Below, piece by piece: positions 1 through 10,317 of a stretch of 64,000 bases of DNA. The stretch spans positions 23,446,027 to 23,510,026 of the forward strand of contig AP025049.1 in NCBI GenBank assembly GCA_036186865.1, given 5' to 3'. The notes below the pieces were generated by a model. The model was not told where the DNA came from, searched no databases, and was given only the letters and a program-made list of their open reading frames with translations. The DNA comes from Eustoma russellianum (taxonomy: Eukaryota > Streptophyta > Magnoliopsida > Gentianales > Gentianaceae). The position numbers and the translations under genes are program-made. Position 1 is the stretch's first letter. Each line of letters begins with the position of its first letter.

Positions 1-395
1 GGGAGGAGGAATGATGGCTACTAGCTTGGAAGATGGGAATGGGAAGGCTTTTTGAAAGGCTCAAGATAATGCATGTAATGGATTTTATTTTTTGGAAGAC
101 CTTTTGCAAGCTTTTTCCTTTCTTGTGTAGGTGAAAATATAATGTAAGACAACTATTGTCTTACTAGAGGGGTGGGCGATTGGGGGTATTTGTAAGGGCA
201 TTGTGGTCCTTTTGTTCCACACTAATTTTAATTGTGTAAATTGTTATAATTTGAGGTAACATGTTGCGACTCTATTGAGTCTTACCTAGTTGTTTATAAA
301 ATAATTTCTTAACTACTTTAATCACATATATACAATATGTAAAAGTAAACACGACATGTTAAGCCGAGCGAATATTACGACGTTGGGTCGTAACA
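1..395 (-). repeat. Partial 3' LTR of the first Gypsy element
   Basis: Positions 149-395 match 7319-7565 at about 95% by eye (around 12 differences in 247). This is the U3 start of the LTR; on the minus strand it begins TGTTACGACCCAACG. To the left of 149 the match to the other LTR stops abruptly. The purine tract GGAGGGGAGAA (minus strand, + 396-406) lies next to it as the polypurine tract, which fixes the boundary at 395. Confidence 0.75.
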
Positions 396-442
396 TTCTC
401 CCCTCCTAATAAAAAGTTTCGTCCTTGAAACTGACGTACCTC

Positions 443-560
443 AATTGAAGAGTTAAAGAAACTGCTCGCGCATTATTTGTTCTGGTTCCCATGTTGCTTT
501 ATGTTCGGAGTGATGGCTCCACTGGATCCTCACGAACGGGATCGAACGCTTTCTCAACAC
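443..560 (-). pseudogene. Chromodomain at the C-terminus of Gypsy pol
   Basis: The minus-strand translation contains IQWSHHSEHKATWEPEQ, the core of the chromodomain found at the end of chromovirus integrases (VQWSxHSxxEATWExE in the family). In the family this domain steers integration towards particular chromatin. A stop follows near 443, about 40 bp before the PPT, so this is the natural end of pol. The frame joins the integrase C-terminal region (RKE-VLRKRSIPF) across 555-565. Confidence 0.75.
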
Positions 561-1766
561 TCATTCTTTTCTATCAACAATCTTTATCGAAACTTCTTCA
601 TATGAAGTATCATGCTGCATCTCCACGGTCTGTGGCTCTATAATGTGGCTCGGGTCTGCTACGTATCGTTGAAGCTGGGATACATGGAATACATCATGCA
701 TTTGAGACAATGCACGAGGTAACGCTAATCGATACGCAACCGTTCCCACCTTGTCCAATATCTCAAATGGTCCAATATACCACGGACTTAATCTCCCTTT
801 AACGCCTAATCTCATGACCCTCTTAAATGGCGAAACTTTCAGATACGTTTTCTCACCGACTTCAAACTCGAGAGGGCGCCTTTATGCATCTGCCCACGAC
901 TTAATACGATCTTTTGCTGCTTTTAATCTGTCTTTGATCACTTTTACTTTTTCAACCGTTTGCTCCACAAACTCTGGTCCAGTAAGAGTCGTCTCTCCCA
1001 GTTCGTCCCAATACAATGGACATCTACATTTCTGCCCATATAGTGCTTCAAATGGTGCCATGCCAATCGACCGATGGTTACTATTATTATATGAGAATTC
1101 CATCAGCTTAACTGTCTTATCCTAGCTACCCTGAAAATCGATGGTACAAGCGCGAAGCATATCTTCTAAGGTCTGTATAGTACGTTCAGATTGACCATTG
1201 GTCTGAGGGTGGAAGGCGGTGATCATTCTAATTTGAGTGCCCATTGCTTGTTGAAAAGCCTGCCAGAATCTTGCAGTAAATCGTGGGTCGCGATCGCAGA
1301 CAATGCTGATCGGAGTGCCATGTAAGCATACAATGTTTTCTATGTACATATGGACCAACTTTTCCAACGGGGCTTTAATCGGCATCGGCAAAAAATGCGC
1401 TGATTTGGTAAGACGATCAACAATTACCAAAATGGTGTCATTACCGCATCGAGTCTTAGGAAGGCCTGTGACGAAGTCCATAGTGATATGGTCTCATTTC
1501 CGTTCTGGAATTTCCAAAGGTTGCAATAATCCAGCAGGACGTTGATGTTCAGCCTTGACTTGTTGACATACTAGACACCGTTTGATAAACGTAGCAATTT
1601 GCCGCTTCATTCCATTCCACCAATAATTTCGTTTCAAGTCCTGATACATTTTGGTAGCCAATGGATGAATAGAAAATCTTGAGTTATGAGCCTCCTTCAT
1701 AACTTCTTTCCTTAAAGTCCTCACAGTCAGGCATACATAGATAGCTCCGGAACCATAAACTGCCAT
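561..1766 (-). pseudogene. Gypsy integrase, broken
   Basis: Three pieces of one integrase lie in minus-strand order. 1494-1766 has the HHCC zinc-binding region (KRNYWWNGMKRQIATF, CLVCQQVKAEH). 1122-1481 has the catalytic core, starting MDFVTGLPKT with the first Asp, then ILVIVDRLTKSAHF, IVCDRDPRFT and FHPQTNGQSERTIQTLEDML. 561-1103 has FSYNNSNHRSIGMAPFEALYG and the GPFEILDKVGTVAYRLALP C-terminal domain. Stop codons separate the pieces (for example near 1122 and 1485), so no full-length protein can be made. In an intact element this enzyme inserts the cDNA into the genome. Confidence 0.85.
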
Positions 1767-2382
1767 CCTTATGAATCCAAAAGTCCTTATCTATCTCATT
1801 CTTTAACTTATCAAAAATCTTAATCAATTCTTCATCGGTTTTCTGTGCCTCCTTAATACGATCAATCAGAGAAGGTGCAATCATAAGGGTCGCCAACACC
1901 TTGGCCGTGGAATCAACTATATCCAATTCAAATTCTGCCATATCCCTCTCCAATGGAATCTGTCGGGCATGACTGGACTTCCGGCTCAAGGCATCTGCTA
2001 CTCGATTTGCTTTGCCCGGATGATAATGGATTTCTAATTCATAATCTTTAATTAGTTCCAACCACCTGCGTTGTCTCATATTTAGTTCTTTCTGAGTGAA
2101 AAGATATTTCAAACTCTTACGGTCATTGTAGATCTCGCATATTTCACCATACAGATAATGTCTCCAAAATTTTAATGCAAACACAACAGCAGCAAGTTCC
2201 AAATCGTGTACCAGATAGTTTTGCTCATATATTTTCAACTGTCGAGAAGAGAAAGCAATCACATGATCATTCTTCATTAGGACACAGCCCAAACCATTCA
2301 TAGAGGCATCCCTATAAACCACAAATCCTTCTTCTGATACAGGATGAGCAAGTACTGGTGCGGAAGTCAACCTCTTTTTCAA
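1684..2382 (-). pseudogene. Gypsy RNase H and tether region
   Basis: The reading frame holds [23 protein letters not shown] (the family has YTDAS; the first Asp is present), [43 protein letters not shown], and [21 protein letters not shown], then [17 protein letters not shown]. This is the standard RNase H of Ty3/Gypsy pol, which degrades RNA in the RNA/DNA hybrid. The frame runs on into the linker before the integrase zinc region. It is one of the better-preserved pieces of this copy. Confidence 0.85.
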
Positions 2383-2394
2383 CTCGTTGAAACT

Positions 2395-3498
2395 CTACTC
2401 ATATTTTGTTGTCCATTCAAACTTGGTCTTTTTTTGCGTCAACCGCGTCAACGGAATACCAATGCGGGAAAACCCTTCAATGAATTTTTGATAATATCCG
2501 GCTAACCCAAGGAAACTCTGAACTTCCATCATGTTCGTGGGTCGAGGCCATTCTGTAATAACTTCCACCTTTTTAGGATGCACGGAAATGCATGCTTCAG
2601 AAATGATATGCCCTAGAAATGCCACACTGTGGAGCCAGAATTCACATTTATTGAATTTTACATACAACTTCTTTTCTCGAAGTATGCTCAGAACTATCCG
2701 TAAGTGCTCTGCATGAGTGCCTTCATCCGGAGAGTAGATCAGAATGTCATCAATGAATACCACCAAGAACTTGTTCAGCTGCTCTCAAAACACCGAGTTC
2801 ATCAAATCCTTGAAGGCAACAGAGGCGTTAGTCAACCCAAACGGCATTACCAAGAATTCATAATGGCCATATCGAGTACGAAACGCGGTTTTTGCAACAT
2901 CATCAGCTTTGGTCCGCAGTTGATGATATCCGGAGCGAAGATCGATGTTGCTAAACACTTTGGCACCCTGTTGAAAAGTCGCTTTAGTTACATTGACAAT
3001 ATTACAGAACAAAAACACTAAGCGTGCAGTTAATTTCCTTACCCTTAATTGATCAAATAAGTCATCAATTTGTGGCAGCGGGTATTTATTCTTGATCGTG
3101 ATTTTGTTCAACTCGTGGTAATCAATACAAAGACGCATGGTACCATACTTCTTCTTGACCAAAAGTACTGGAGCACCCCACAGAGAAGCACTGGGACGAA
3201 TGAATTTCTTGTCAAGTAGCTCCTATAACTGCACCTTTAACTCCTTCAATTCGGCTGGGGCCATTCGATAGGGTGCTTTAGAGATAGGCTCAGCTCCCGG
3301 CATAACATTGATCTCAAATTCTACTTCACGCTCCGGAGGTAACCCATGAAGATCATCTGGAAAAACATCTAAAAGCTCCTTCACCACTGGAATGATATCA
3401 AGGGACTGTACCTCGGGCTCCTGGTCAGCACTTAGAGCATAGACGAGAAATCCCGTATCTCCTTTTCTCAAGGCCTGCCAAGCTTGAGCTACTGTCAA
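2395..3498 (-). pseudogene. Gypsy reverse transcriptase with an inserted intron-like segment
   Basis: Family motifs appear in order on the minus strand: [63 protein letters not shown] (motif A Asp), [11 protein letters not shown], then [17 protein letters not shown] (catalytic FIDD), [17 protein letters not shown] and [23 protein letters not shown]. Stops or frameshifts occur near 3222, 2785 and 2395. A 75-bp segment between DQLR and GAKVF (+ 2968-3042) is absent from the neighbouring Gypsy copy and has GT-AG ends (separate entry). Confidence 0.85.
2968..3042 (-). other. Intron-like (exitron-like) 75-bp insertion in Gypsy RT
   Basis: On the minus strand the segment starts GTAAGG and ends TTTTCAACAG, with TAACTAAAG near its 3' end as a possible branch site. 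Removing it joins DQLR directly to [10 protein letters not shown], which is the normal family sequence; the second Gypsy element reads [14 protein letters not shown] at 8000-8040 with no insertion. The length is 25 codons with no in-frame stop, so an unspliced RNA would still be read through. The placement and end sequences are seen directly; that it is spliced is inferred. Confidence 0.6.
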
Positions 3499-3529
3499 AT
3501 AAGTCTTCTGTGGAACTTTCTTTACCTTT

Positions 3530-3910
3530 GAACTTCCCTGATATATAACTTCGTCTTATGACGGTGTCTGAATAATAACCCGCTTACCTCGACAATCTAT
3601 CTGGCATGATTGTCGAATAGTCAATCCATACCCAGGATAATGTCGAAGTCTCCCATTTGGATCGAAATTAGATCAGCACCAAACTTTCACCCTTTAAATT
3701 CTAGTTCGTAGTTCTTATAAAGATAATGAAAAACAATAACTTGATCACTGGCAGCTTGGACACGGTAAGGCGCCTCTAGCCACTTGGGACTCCCACTTAG
3801 GTTCTTGGCGAACCTCTTAGATACAAATTAGTGGCTTGCACCACTATCAAACATTACATTTGTTGGTATACTATCAACTAAAATGTCACCTGAAGTAGTA
3901 GCAAAACATG
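3530..3910 (-). pseudogene. Gypsy aspartic protease, degenerate
   Basis: The minus-strand translation near 3845-3895 reads IPTNVMFDSGASH, with the DSGA active-site motif of retropepsins. The family's following FISPxFA-type region is damaged, and stops interrupt the stretch down to about 3530. In an active element this protease cuts the Gag-Pol polyprotein. It lies between the gag zinc knuckle and RT, as expected. Confidence 0.65.
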
Positions 3911-4079
3911 CATGGAGTTTCAGACTAGTGTATAACTATAGGGAAATAAGTTAAGGTTGCATAAATTAAATGGTATGTGTCACCAAGTCGGGTGTGTCCT
4001 CCACCTCTGTGTTTGTCATGACGTGCACTATGGCATTTGTTCGTGGTCGGCCTCGCTGCTGCTGCTGCTAAACATTCTC

Positions 4080-5302
4080 CGTCTGAACCTTCTTGGAACA
4101 ATACTTAGCAAAATGACATCCCTTCCCGCAATGATAAAATGTACTAGTATCCTTTCTGCACTCGCCGAAATGTAACTTCAAACAAGAAGGACAACAAAGA
4201 ATACCATGTGAAGTGGCCTGACCCTGAGACTACTGACGCTGGGGCTGAGTGGTACGCTGGGCCTACGGCTGTGCACTACCCCTATTAGGACCACCTCCTT
4301 TAACGAATTTGGCCCCATGGCCTTGTCCAGAACTGCTAATCTCCCAAGGCCTCTTGCTTCGCATCTCCTCGTCTCTCCTCTAAATCTCCTCTTCAATCCG
4401 ATAACTATCATCAAGTATCTCCCCAAATGACTTGGGCTTAGAACTGACAATCCAAGTCCTGATGCGGGTGCTCAATCCACGCAGAAATTTCGACATCTTT
4501 AACTTCTCACCTGACATGATCATGGGTATGAATTGTCCCAATGCTGTGAACCGACTTGCATAATCGGCTACAGACATACCCGCTTCCTGGCGTAATGACT
4601 CAAAAGCACTGAACTTCCTTTTAGTCACCAAAGGTGAAAAGTAATAATTATTAAATTCTTCCAGAAACTTGTCCCATGGAACTGGTCGAGGTAGAGGCTG
4701 AACATTAGTCTTCCACCATTGATTGGCCTCCTCGATCAAAAACGGGCGTATCACCTGTGCCTTCAGCTCAGTAGGGACCCGTATCAGCTCGAAAAAATTT
4801 TCTGCTTCATTTAACCACTTCTCAGCCTCATCTGGATTGGAACCGCTCTCAAAAGAAGGAACTCGAGCCCTCTTCATGGCTTCAAAATAGTAATGAACAT
4901 CACGCAGCTGTGTATTTAGAGAAGGAGGAGGTGCAGCCTGCGCTTGAAACATATTCTGACTCATCTGAATCATGGACTGCTTGAACGTCTGGAAGGCACT
5001 AAAATCTGGTGTCGGTGGTGGCAGATAATAATAGTATCCCTGTGCTGGTGGAGGGTACTGCCCTGGTGGAGGATACTGCCCCTGTGATGGAGGAGAGTAT
5101 TGAGGCTGAGTATGGTATGGTCCATATGGAGGGGGAGGAGGTGGCGGCATCTGAGTCTGTGAAGGAGGTTTGTCTGTATGTGACGAAGGAGCTCGCTGCT
5201 GAAGTGGCTCAGGCTCAGTAGGAGGATGTGGCGTCAGCTCCTGTGCTGGAAGCGGATGGCTTTGCGTGATCTCCCACGGGACCCTCGAGGTCTGTCAGAC
5301 AT
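4080..5302 (-). pseudogene. Gypsy gag (capsid/nucleocapsid)
   Basis: The longest open part is 4380-5150. It begins with a proline/tyrosine/glutamine-rich arm and continues into the capsid domain: DEAEKWLNEAENFFELI, WDKFLEEFNNYYF, ESLRQEAGMSVADYASRFTA and KMSKFLRGLSTRIRTW. A degenerate zinc knuckle (YHCGKGCHFAKYC, first Cys replaced by Tyr) is seen near 4095-4150. An in-frame-looking start MSDRPRGSRGRSRK lies at 5302, but a frameshift near 5270 separates it from the main frame, so the start is uncertain. Gag forms the virus-like particle in which reverse transcription happens. Confidence 0.75.
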
Positions 5303-5487
5303 CATATAAAACCATTCACTTACTTAGTAAATCATATTTTATGTACGAAAATAAATATTTTAATTTTCCATATCGTGCTACGTTGCCAGGCTAAGGTTAT
5401 GGTATGATTGTAACTTATGTCTAAGATCATAACTTAGATTTCTAAGAAAAGTGTTTAAATTATTAGTTCCGTTGGTGATCTAGAGCC

Positions 5488-5505
5488 TTGGGCTCTAATA
5501 CCACC
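5488..5505 (-). other. Primer binding site, first Gypsy element
   Basis: On the minus strand, two bases inside the LTR end, the sequence TGGTATTAGAGC matches the 3' end of initiator tRNA-Met with one change (TGGTATCAGAGC expected). It marks the inner edge of the 5' LTR. Confidence 0.7.
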
Positions 5506-7565
5506 TGTAGCGCCCTGCTCGAGTAAACAGACTCAACACGACTCGCCTGCCGTACTCTTCTAGAAAGAGTACCAAGCGTCGTTATCACATACATACATAA
5601 CAGATACATGTGCATGGATAGTTCAATGGAACCCGATAAACACTACATAACTGTTTTGTACAATCGACATCATCATATGATACAAAAGGTACATAAGTTC
5701 AAAATTCCCCAAAATATTAAGTCCATCAAGCAAAATACATAATACTGAAGTGCACAGTACATTCTACGGTCTAGAAAATCTCCTGCACATTATAGCAATG
5801 ATCAGGACTCGCTCTCCTCAGCAATGTACTCGACCTCAAAGGTTTGGTCCTCTGAAAAATGATATAAATACAACGGTCAGACGAAATAAATTCGCCTGGC
5901 AAGTAAACTACTCGGATCCCCTACGCGAATCAAATAGGCTTTGAACAGACAGCGGAAGTAAAACGTATTTTAATGGAAAATAATACATGTCTTTTTGCAA
6001 GCAACTACTTCAAGCACAGCAATAACAATTCACATAACAACAATGAATAACATATCATAGATAGAAGCTCTATAGTCTACCTAGAATCTCTGAAGACTTG
6101 TTCTACGATCAACTTATACTATACGTCATCGACTTAAGGTCCAATCATCAAACATAATTCTATCATAATGCTGAAGGTCTGATAGTGCGCACATAATTAT
6201 GTAGTCAGTCATGATCACAACTTGAAGCCTGTCTTAAAAAAAATCATGCAATAACATGTCAAAAATTTTCTTTTCATACTTTTCGTACTTATGTGATGGC
6301 CATCGAAATGTAAGAACAATATCTAGCGGCATCTGGAATGATCCTTCGTAAAGATACGTAAACGATGATCCATACATCAATCTGAGTAGGTAGCTCTACA
6401 TTGACTCGTAGGCCATGAACTCAAGCTCTTCACAAGGTATTCAAGGCTCGTACGACGTTGGTGAACCCAAGCTCTTCATAAGGTATTCACACAACACATA
6501 ATACATAATAGGTTCAGGAGCCATGTTCTTCACAAGGTATTCACCCGATACCCAACATACATACGTCACTTTAGAAACTTCTATCTCGTAGATACAGTTC
6601 ATTACATTTCCATTCTTTTCATACATGTCGTAAAATCATGTCGTAACTCATGTCATAAACATATTGTGAAACATGGTCTTTTCTTTAAAAAAACACACGT
6701 GTCTTATTGACATAAAACATACTTGTCCCTTTTCGCAAAAACGTAAGAAGTATCCAACGAATTTACTTTCGCATTTGTCGGAAAAAAAATTCGGTTTCGT
6801 AATGTTATGTTTTCTCGATTGTCTGTTTGCTCAGAGTGTTTGTTTGGCTATCTAAAATCGTGAACTTATAGCTACATCCTCTACTTACGCCAATCATTCC
6901 TTAATCATAATAAATATTCAATTTTTACCCTTGTAGGGCCCGATTTTGGTAACCTCCCAAAAATAGTCTGGTTTTTCGTTAATATCGTAAAACAGCCCCG
7001 AGTTAAACTTAATTCTTGCAACTCCTATAAACAGCCCATTCCGAGGTCTATGAAGCTCCAATCATCACCTAAAAACTTTATACATCATATAACATGAGAA
7101 ATATGAGCATAGAACTTTATACTACAAAGATCACAAATCATATATATACATACATATATACATACGCACATAATTTATATTATTCATAGCATACTCAATT
7201 AATTATCGAATGCTCTATGTAATCGGATGAAAAATGAATTCTTCACCCTTAGGAGGGCCTAAAACCGTGGGGTAGTACACCCCCCTCTCAACCGAAAATT
7301 CCATCCCCAACATACACAACAACTATTGTCTTACTAGAGGGGTGGGCGGTTGGGGGTATTTGTAAGGGCATTGTGGTTCTTTTGTTCCACACTAATTTTA
7401 ATTGTGTAAATTGTTATAATTTGAGGTAACATGTTGTGACTCTATTGAGTCTTACCGAGTTGTTTATAAAATAATTTCTTAACTACTTTAATCACATATA
7501 TACAATATGTACAAGTAAACAAGACATGTTAAGTCGAGCGAACGTTACAACGTTGGATCGTAACA
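5506..7565 (-). repeat. 5' LTR of the first Gypsy element
   Basis: On the + strand it begins TGTAGCGCCCTGC right after the PBS and ends GGATCGTAACA at 7565, giving TG...CA ends and about 2060 bp. The last ~247 bp match the left LTR. No gene is seen in it. It holds short AT tracts such as 7140-7170 (repeats of atatata/catacata). Confidence 0.7.
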
Positions 7566-8320
7566 AAAACACCTCACCTCTATCACGTTGGTCGGTCTAG
7601 GCCATTCTGTGATTGCCTCAATTTTCTTTGGATATGATGAGATTCCTTCCTCCAAGACTACGTGACCCAGGAAAGCCACGTTCTTCAGCCAAATTTCACA
7701 CTTACTGAACGTCGCATACAACTTTTTCTGCCTGAGGATCTCCAGAACTTCCCTCAAATGCTTCGCATGCACCTCCGCGTCTAGGGAATAGACTAAGGTG
7801 TCATCAATGAAAACTACTATAAACATGTCCAGCTGATCCCTGAATACATTGTTCATCAGGTCCATGAAAGCAGCTAGTGCATTGGTCAGTCCAAACGACA
7901 TCACCAATAACTCGTAGTGGCTGTATCGGGTGCAAAAAACAGTATTCGCCACATCTTCTACTTTAATCCTCTGTTGATGGTATCTGGATCGGAGGTCAAT
8001 CTTTGAGAACACCTTTGCACCCTTTAGCTGATCGAAAAGGTTCTCGATCCAGGGTAGAGGATACTTGTTTTTGATGGTGATCTTGTTGATTTCTCGTTAG
8101 TCAATGCACAGACGCATGCTCCAATCCTTCTTCTTGACAAACAAAACAAGAGCTCCCCATGGTGAGACGCTCGTGCGAATGAATTTACGATCCAGTAACT
8201 CCTGCAGTTGCCTCTTTAGCTCTTTGAGTTCCGCCAAAGCCATACGATACGGTGCCTTTGAGATGGGTTTCGCTCCAGGAAGAAGGTTAATCTCAAATTC
8301 CACTTTCTGACTCGGCGGTA
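7566..8320 (-). pseudogene. Second Gypsy element: reverse transcriptase (N-terminal part)
   Basis: The minus strand shows [99 protein letters not shown] (catalytic FIDD) and [20 protein letters not shown]. It ends abruptly at [10 protein letters not shown] because the first Gypsy element is inserted there. Stops near 8100 and 8015 split the frame. The stretch equivalent to the neighbour's intron-like insertion is uninterrupted here. Confidence 0.8.
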
Positions 8321-8870
8321 ATCAAGGAAACTCATCAGGGAAAAAGGTCCTTGAATTAGCTTACAAATGGATCATGTCGACAGGAGACACTTGTTGTTCT
8401 GCATCCAATACGTAAATCAGGAAACGTTCATCACCCTTTCTCAACGCCCAATGAGCTTGAGCTACGGTTAAGTATCTCTTCATGGGCACTTTCTCCAGCT
8501 TAGAATTTCCCTATAAAACAACTTCTCTCATTTTCGGACCTCTGATGCTCACATGCTTCTGTCGACAGTCTATGGTAGTATGATATTTCGTCAAAAAATC
8601 CATGCCCAGAATGCAACTAAATCTTTAATTTGTATCGTGGTCAGCAACACTGTGAACTCCTGATCATTCATCTCCAACTTGTATCCACTGTATTGATGAT
8701 AGGACACGATCACCTGTTCGCCAGCCGTCTGAACCCTGTACGGAGTCTCAATCCAATTGGTTAAGATATATAGGTTCTTAACAAACCTCCTTGCGATAAA
8801 ACACTGGCTGGCGCCACTGTCGAATAAAACGTTAACGGGTACTTTATTTATCAAGATTGCACCTAACATA
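8321..8870 (-). pseudogene. Second Gypsy element: protease and PR-RT linker
   Basis: 591 bp upstream of RT on the minus strand, ILINKVPVNVLFDSGASQCFIARRFV carries the DSGA active site of a retropepsin (8780-8840). The remaining frame YRVQTAGEQVIVSYHQYSGYKLEM reaches about 8591, then stops. 8321-8590 is the degenerate linker (DERFLIYVLDAEQQV-like) with stop codons. The function would be polyprotein cleavage; this copy is broken. Confidence 0.7.
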
Positions 8871-8934
8871 TTTCATGTTAATAACATGGAAAAACACACA
8901 TAGGTGAATACTTAAATTTAAAGTAAAGTTACAT

Positions 8935-10020
8935 GTGTCTGTCATGACTTCACCAGCTTCCTCGACGTCGGTATCCGCCATCACATGGACATGCATTTGT
9001 CCTTGGCTTTCTCCTCTACTGGTCCCCCTGTGGTTGCAGCGCCAACTATTGCTCTGTGTAGTCTCTGGCATAATTTCTGGTCTTGCCGCACTTGAAACAG
9101 AGATTTGGCTTTTTCCAACACTCGCCCAGGTGCGTGCATCCATAGTAGGTGCACGGTTGTGCTGGCCCCTGTTCCTTACTGGCTGCTGCTGAGGCGGTCT
9201 GATCTGCTGGCCAAGAGGCTGTCGCCGAGGCACCTTCATCCATCGCCCAACTCTCCCTGAGCTGGAATTTTCACAGGGCCTCTTGTCCCTATTCTCCTGT
9301 GCGACCCTCTCTAGGTCCCTCTCAACTTTCCCTACAGACCTCCAGCAACTCCTCAAATGTCCTGGCCCTGGCATAGACGATCCCGGTATGGATCCTACAG
9401 TTCAAACCCATCTTGAACTGCAACATCTTTAGCTTCTTGTCACTCATGGTAGATGGCATAAACTTGCCCAGCACATGCAAGCGGTCGGTGTACTCTGCTA
9501 CTGTCATTGAGCCCTGTGTCAATGTCTGAAACTCCCCCACCCCCTTTAGTATCACACCGTCCGGAATGTAAAACTTCTTAAACTCCTCTCTGAACTGCAG
9601 CCAAGTGAATGGTAGTGGCAGGCGTACCTCTATGTTGTGCCACACTCCTCCGCATTTCCTGCCAAAAACGGTACCACGACCTCCACTTTCAAATCCTCCG
9701 ATACCTGCAGTAGTCGAAGGTGGTTGGATATCTCCTTGAGCCAAATCTGTGCCTCTTCTGGATGAGAGGTCCCTCTGAATTATGGGGCCCGAGAGTTCTA
9801 CATCTCCTTGTGGAAAAACCTAAGACCCAGTGGTGTTGTCGGTGGCAGTACTTGCTGCTGATTGATCTGCTCTGCTACTGGGCTATCTGGTGCTACGCTA
9901 GAATATTAGCCAGGGTGGCCATAGCATCCGTCAATGCTTGGGGCATGGCCCCCTGATTCTGGTCGTCACCCCCGTTTCTGCCATTACCCTGAGGCTCACG
10001 TTTGGGTGGCGTTTTCTTGT
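8935..10020 (-). pseudogene. Second Gypsy element: gag
   Basis: 9322-9744 holds the Retrotrans_gag capsid core: LQFREEFKKFYIPDGV, GEFQTLTQGSMTVAEYTDRL, SDKKLKMLQFKMGLNCRI and ARTFEELLEV. A decayed zinc knuckle CFKCGKTRNYARDY (His and last Cys both replaced by Tyr) lies at about 9080-9130. Frameshifts near 9320 and 9745 break it. The upstream part to about 10020 is rich in changes but still resembles a gag N-terminus. Confidence 0.7.
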
Positions 10021-10299
10021 GAAATTCGCAATAGTAGAAACACTTCGTTAGCCCCACGTAATTCAACGGGTAATTCGGTCGTTTACAGATTTCATGCCAA
10101 AAATTAGGACAAAAGGGTAAATAAGTACAGAAATCGATCGCTCACCCTCACACCCCTTAACCCGATCATATCTTAAGTCTAAGATCATCACTTAAGTCTA
10201 TTTTGTTTCTTAAGGGTAAAATCATCATTTTAAGAAGAAGATCGTAGCTTAAGTCTATGTGATCTAATTAATCCTGCATTTATTAGGCAGATCTAGAGC

Positions 10300-10317
10300 C
10301 TCGGCTCTGATACCACC
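10300..10317 (-). other. Primer binding site, second Gypsy element
   Basis: The minus-strand TGGTATCAGAGCC lies two bases inside the LTR end at 10318 and matches the initiator tRNA-Met 3' end perfectly over 12 bases. Confidence 0.8.

Larger units (their letters stand above)
1..7565 (-). mobile_element. Ty3/Gypsy chromovirus, minus strand, cut by the window start
   Basis: Read on the minus strand the order is LTR (5506-7565), PBS, gag, protease, RT, RNase H, integrase, chromodomain, PPT, then the beginning of the 3' LTR (395 down to 1). This order and the C-terminal chromodomain place it in the chromovirus branch of Ty3/Gypsy; the roughly 2-kb LTRs fit Tekay/Del-type elements, which is an inference. 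Its right LTR ends with GTAACA exactly where the RT gene of a second Gypsy element resumes at 7566, so it is nested inside that element. The gag-pol frame is broken by several stops and frameshifts, so the copy is not autonomous. The left target duplication lies outside the window. Confidence 0.85.

Noticed and set aside
751..1125. Plus-strand open frame of 124 codons opposite the Gypsy integrase
   Set aside because: It is the antisense of integrase sequence with clear family motifs; no promoter or domain supports it. The same applies to most antisense frames across the window.
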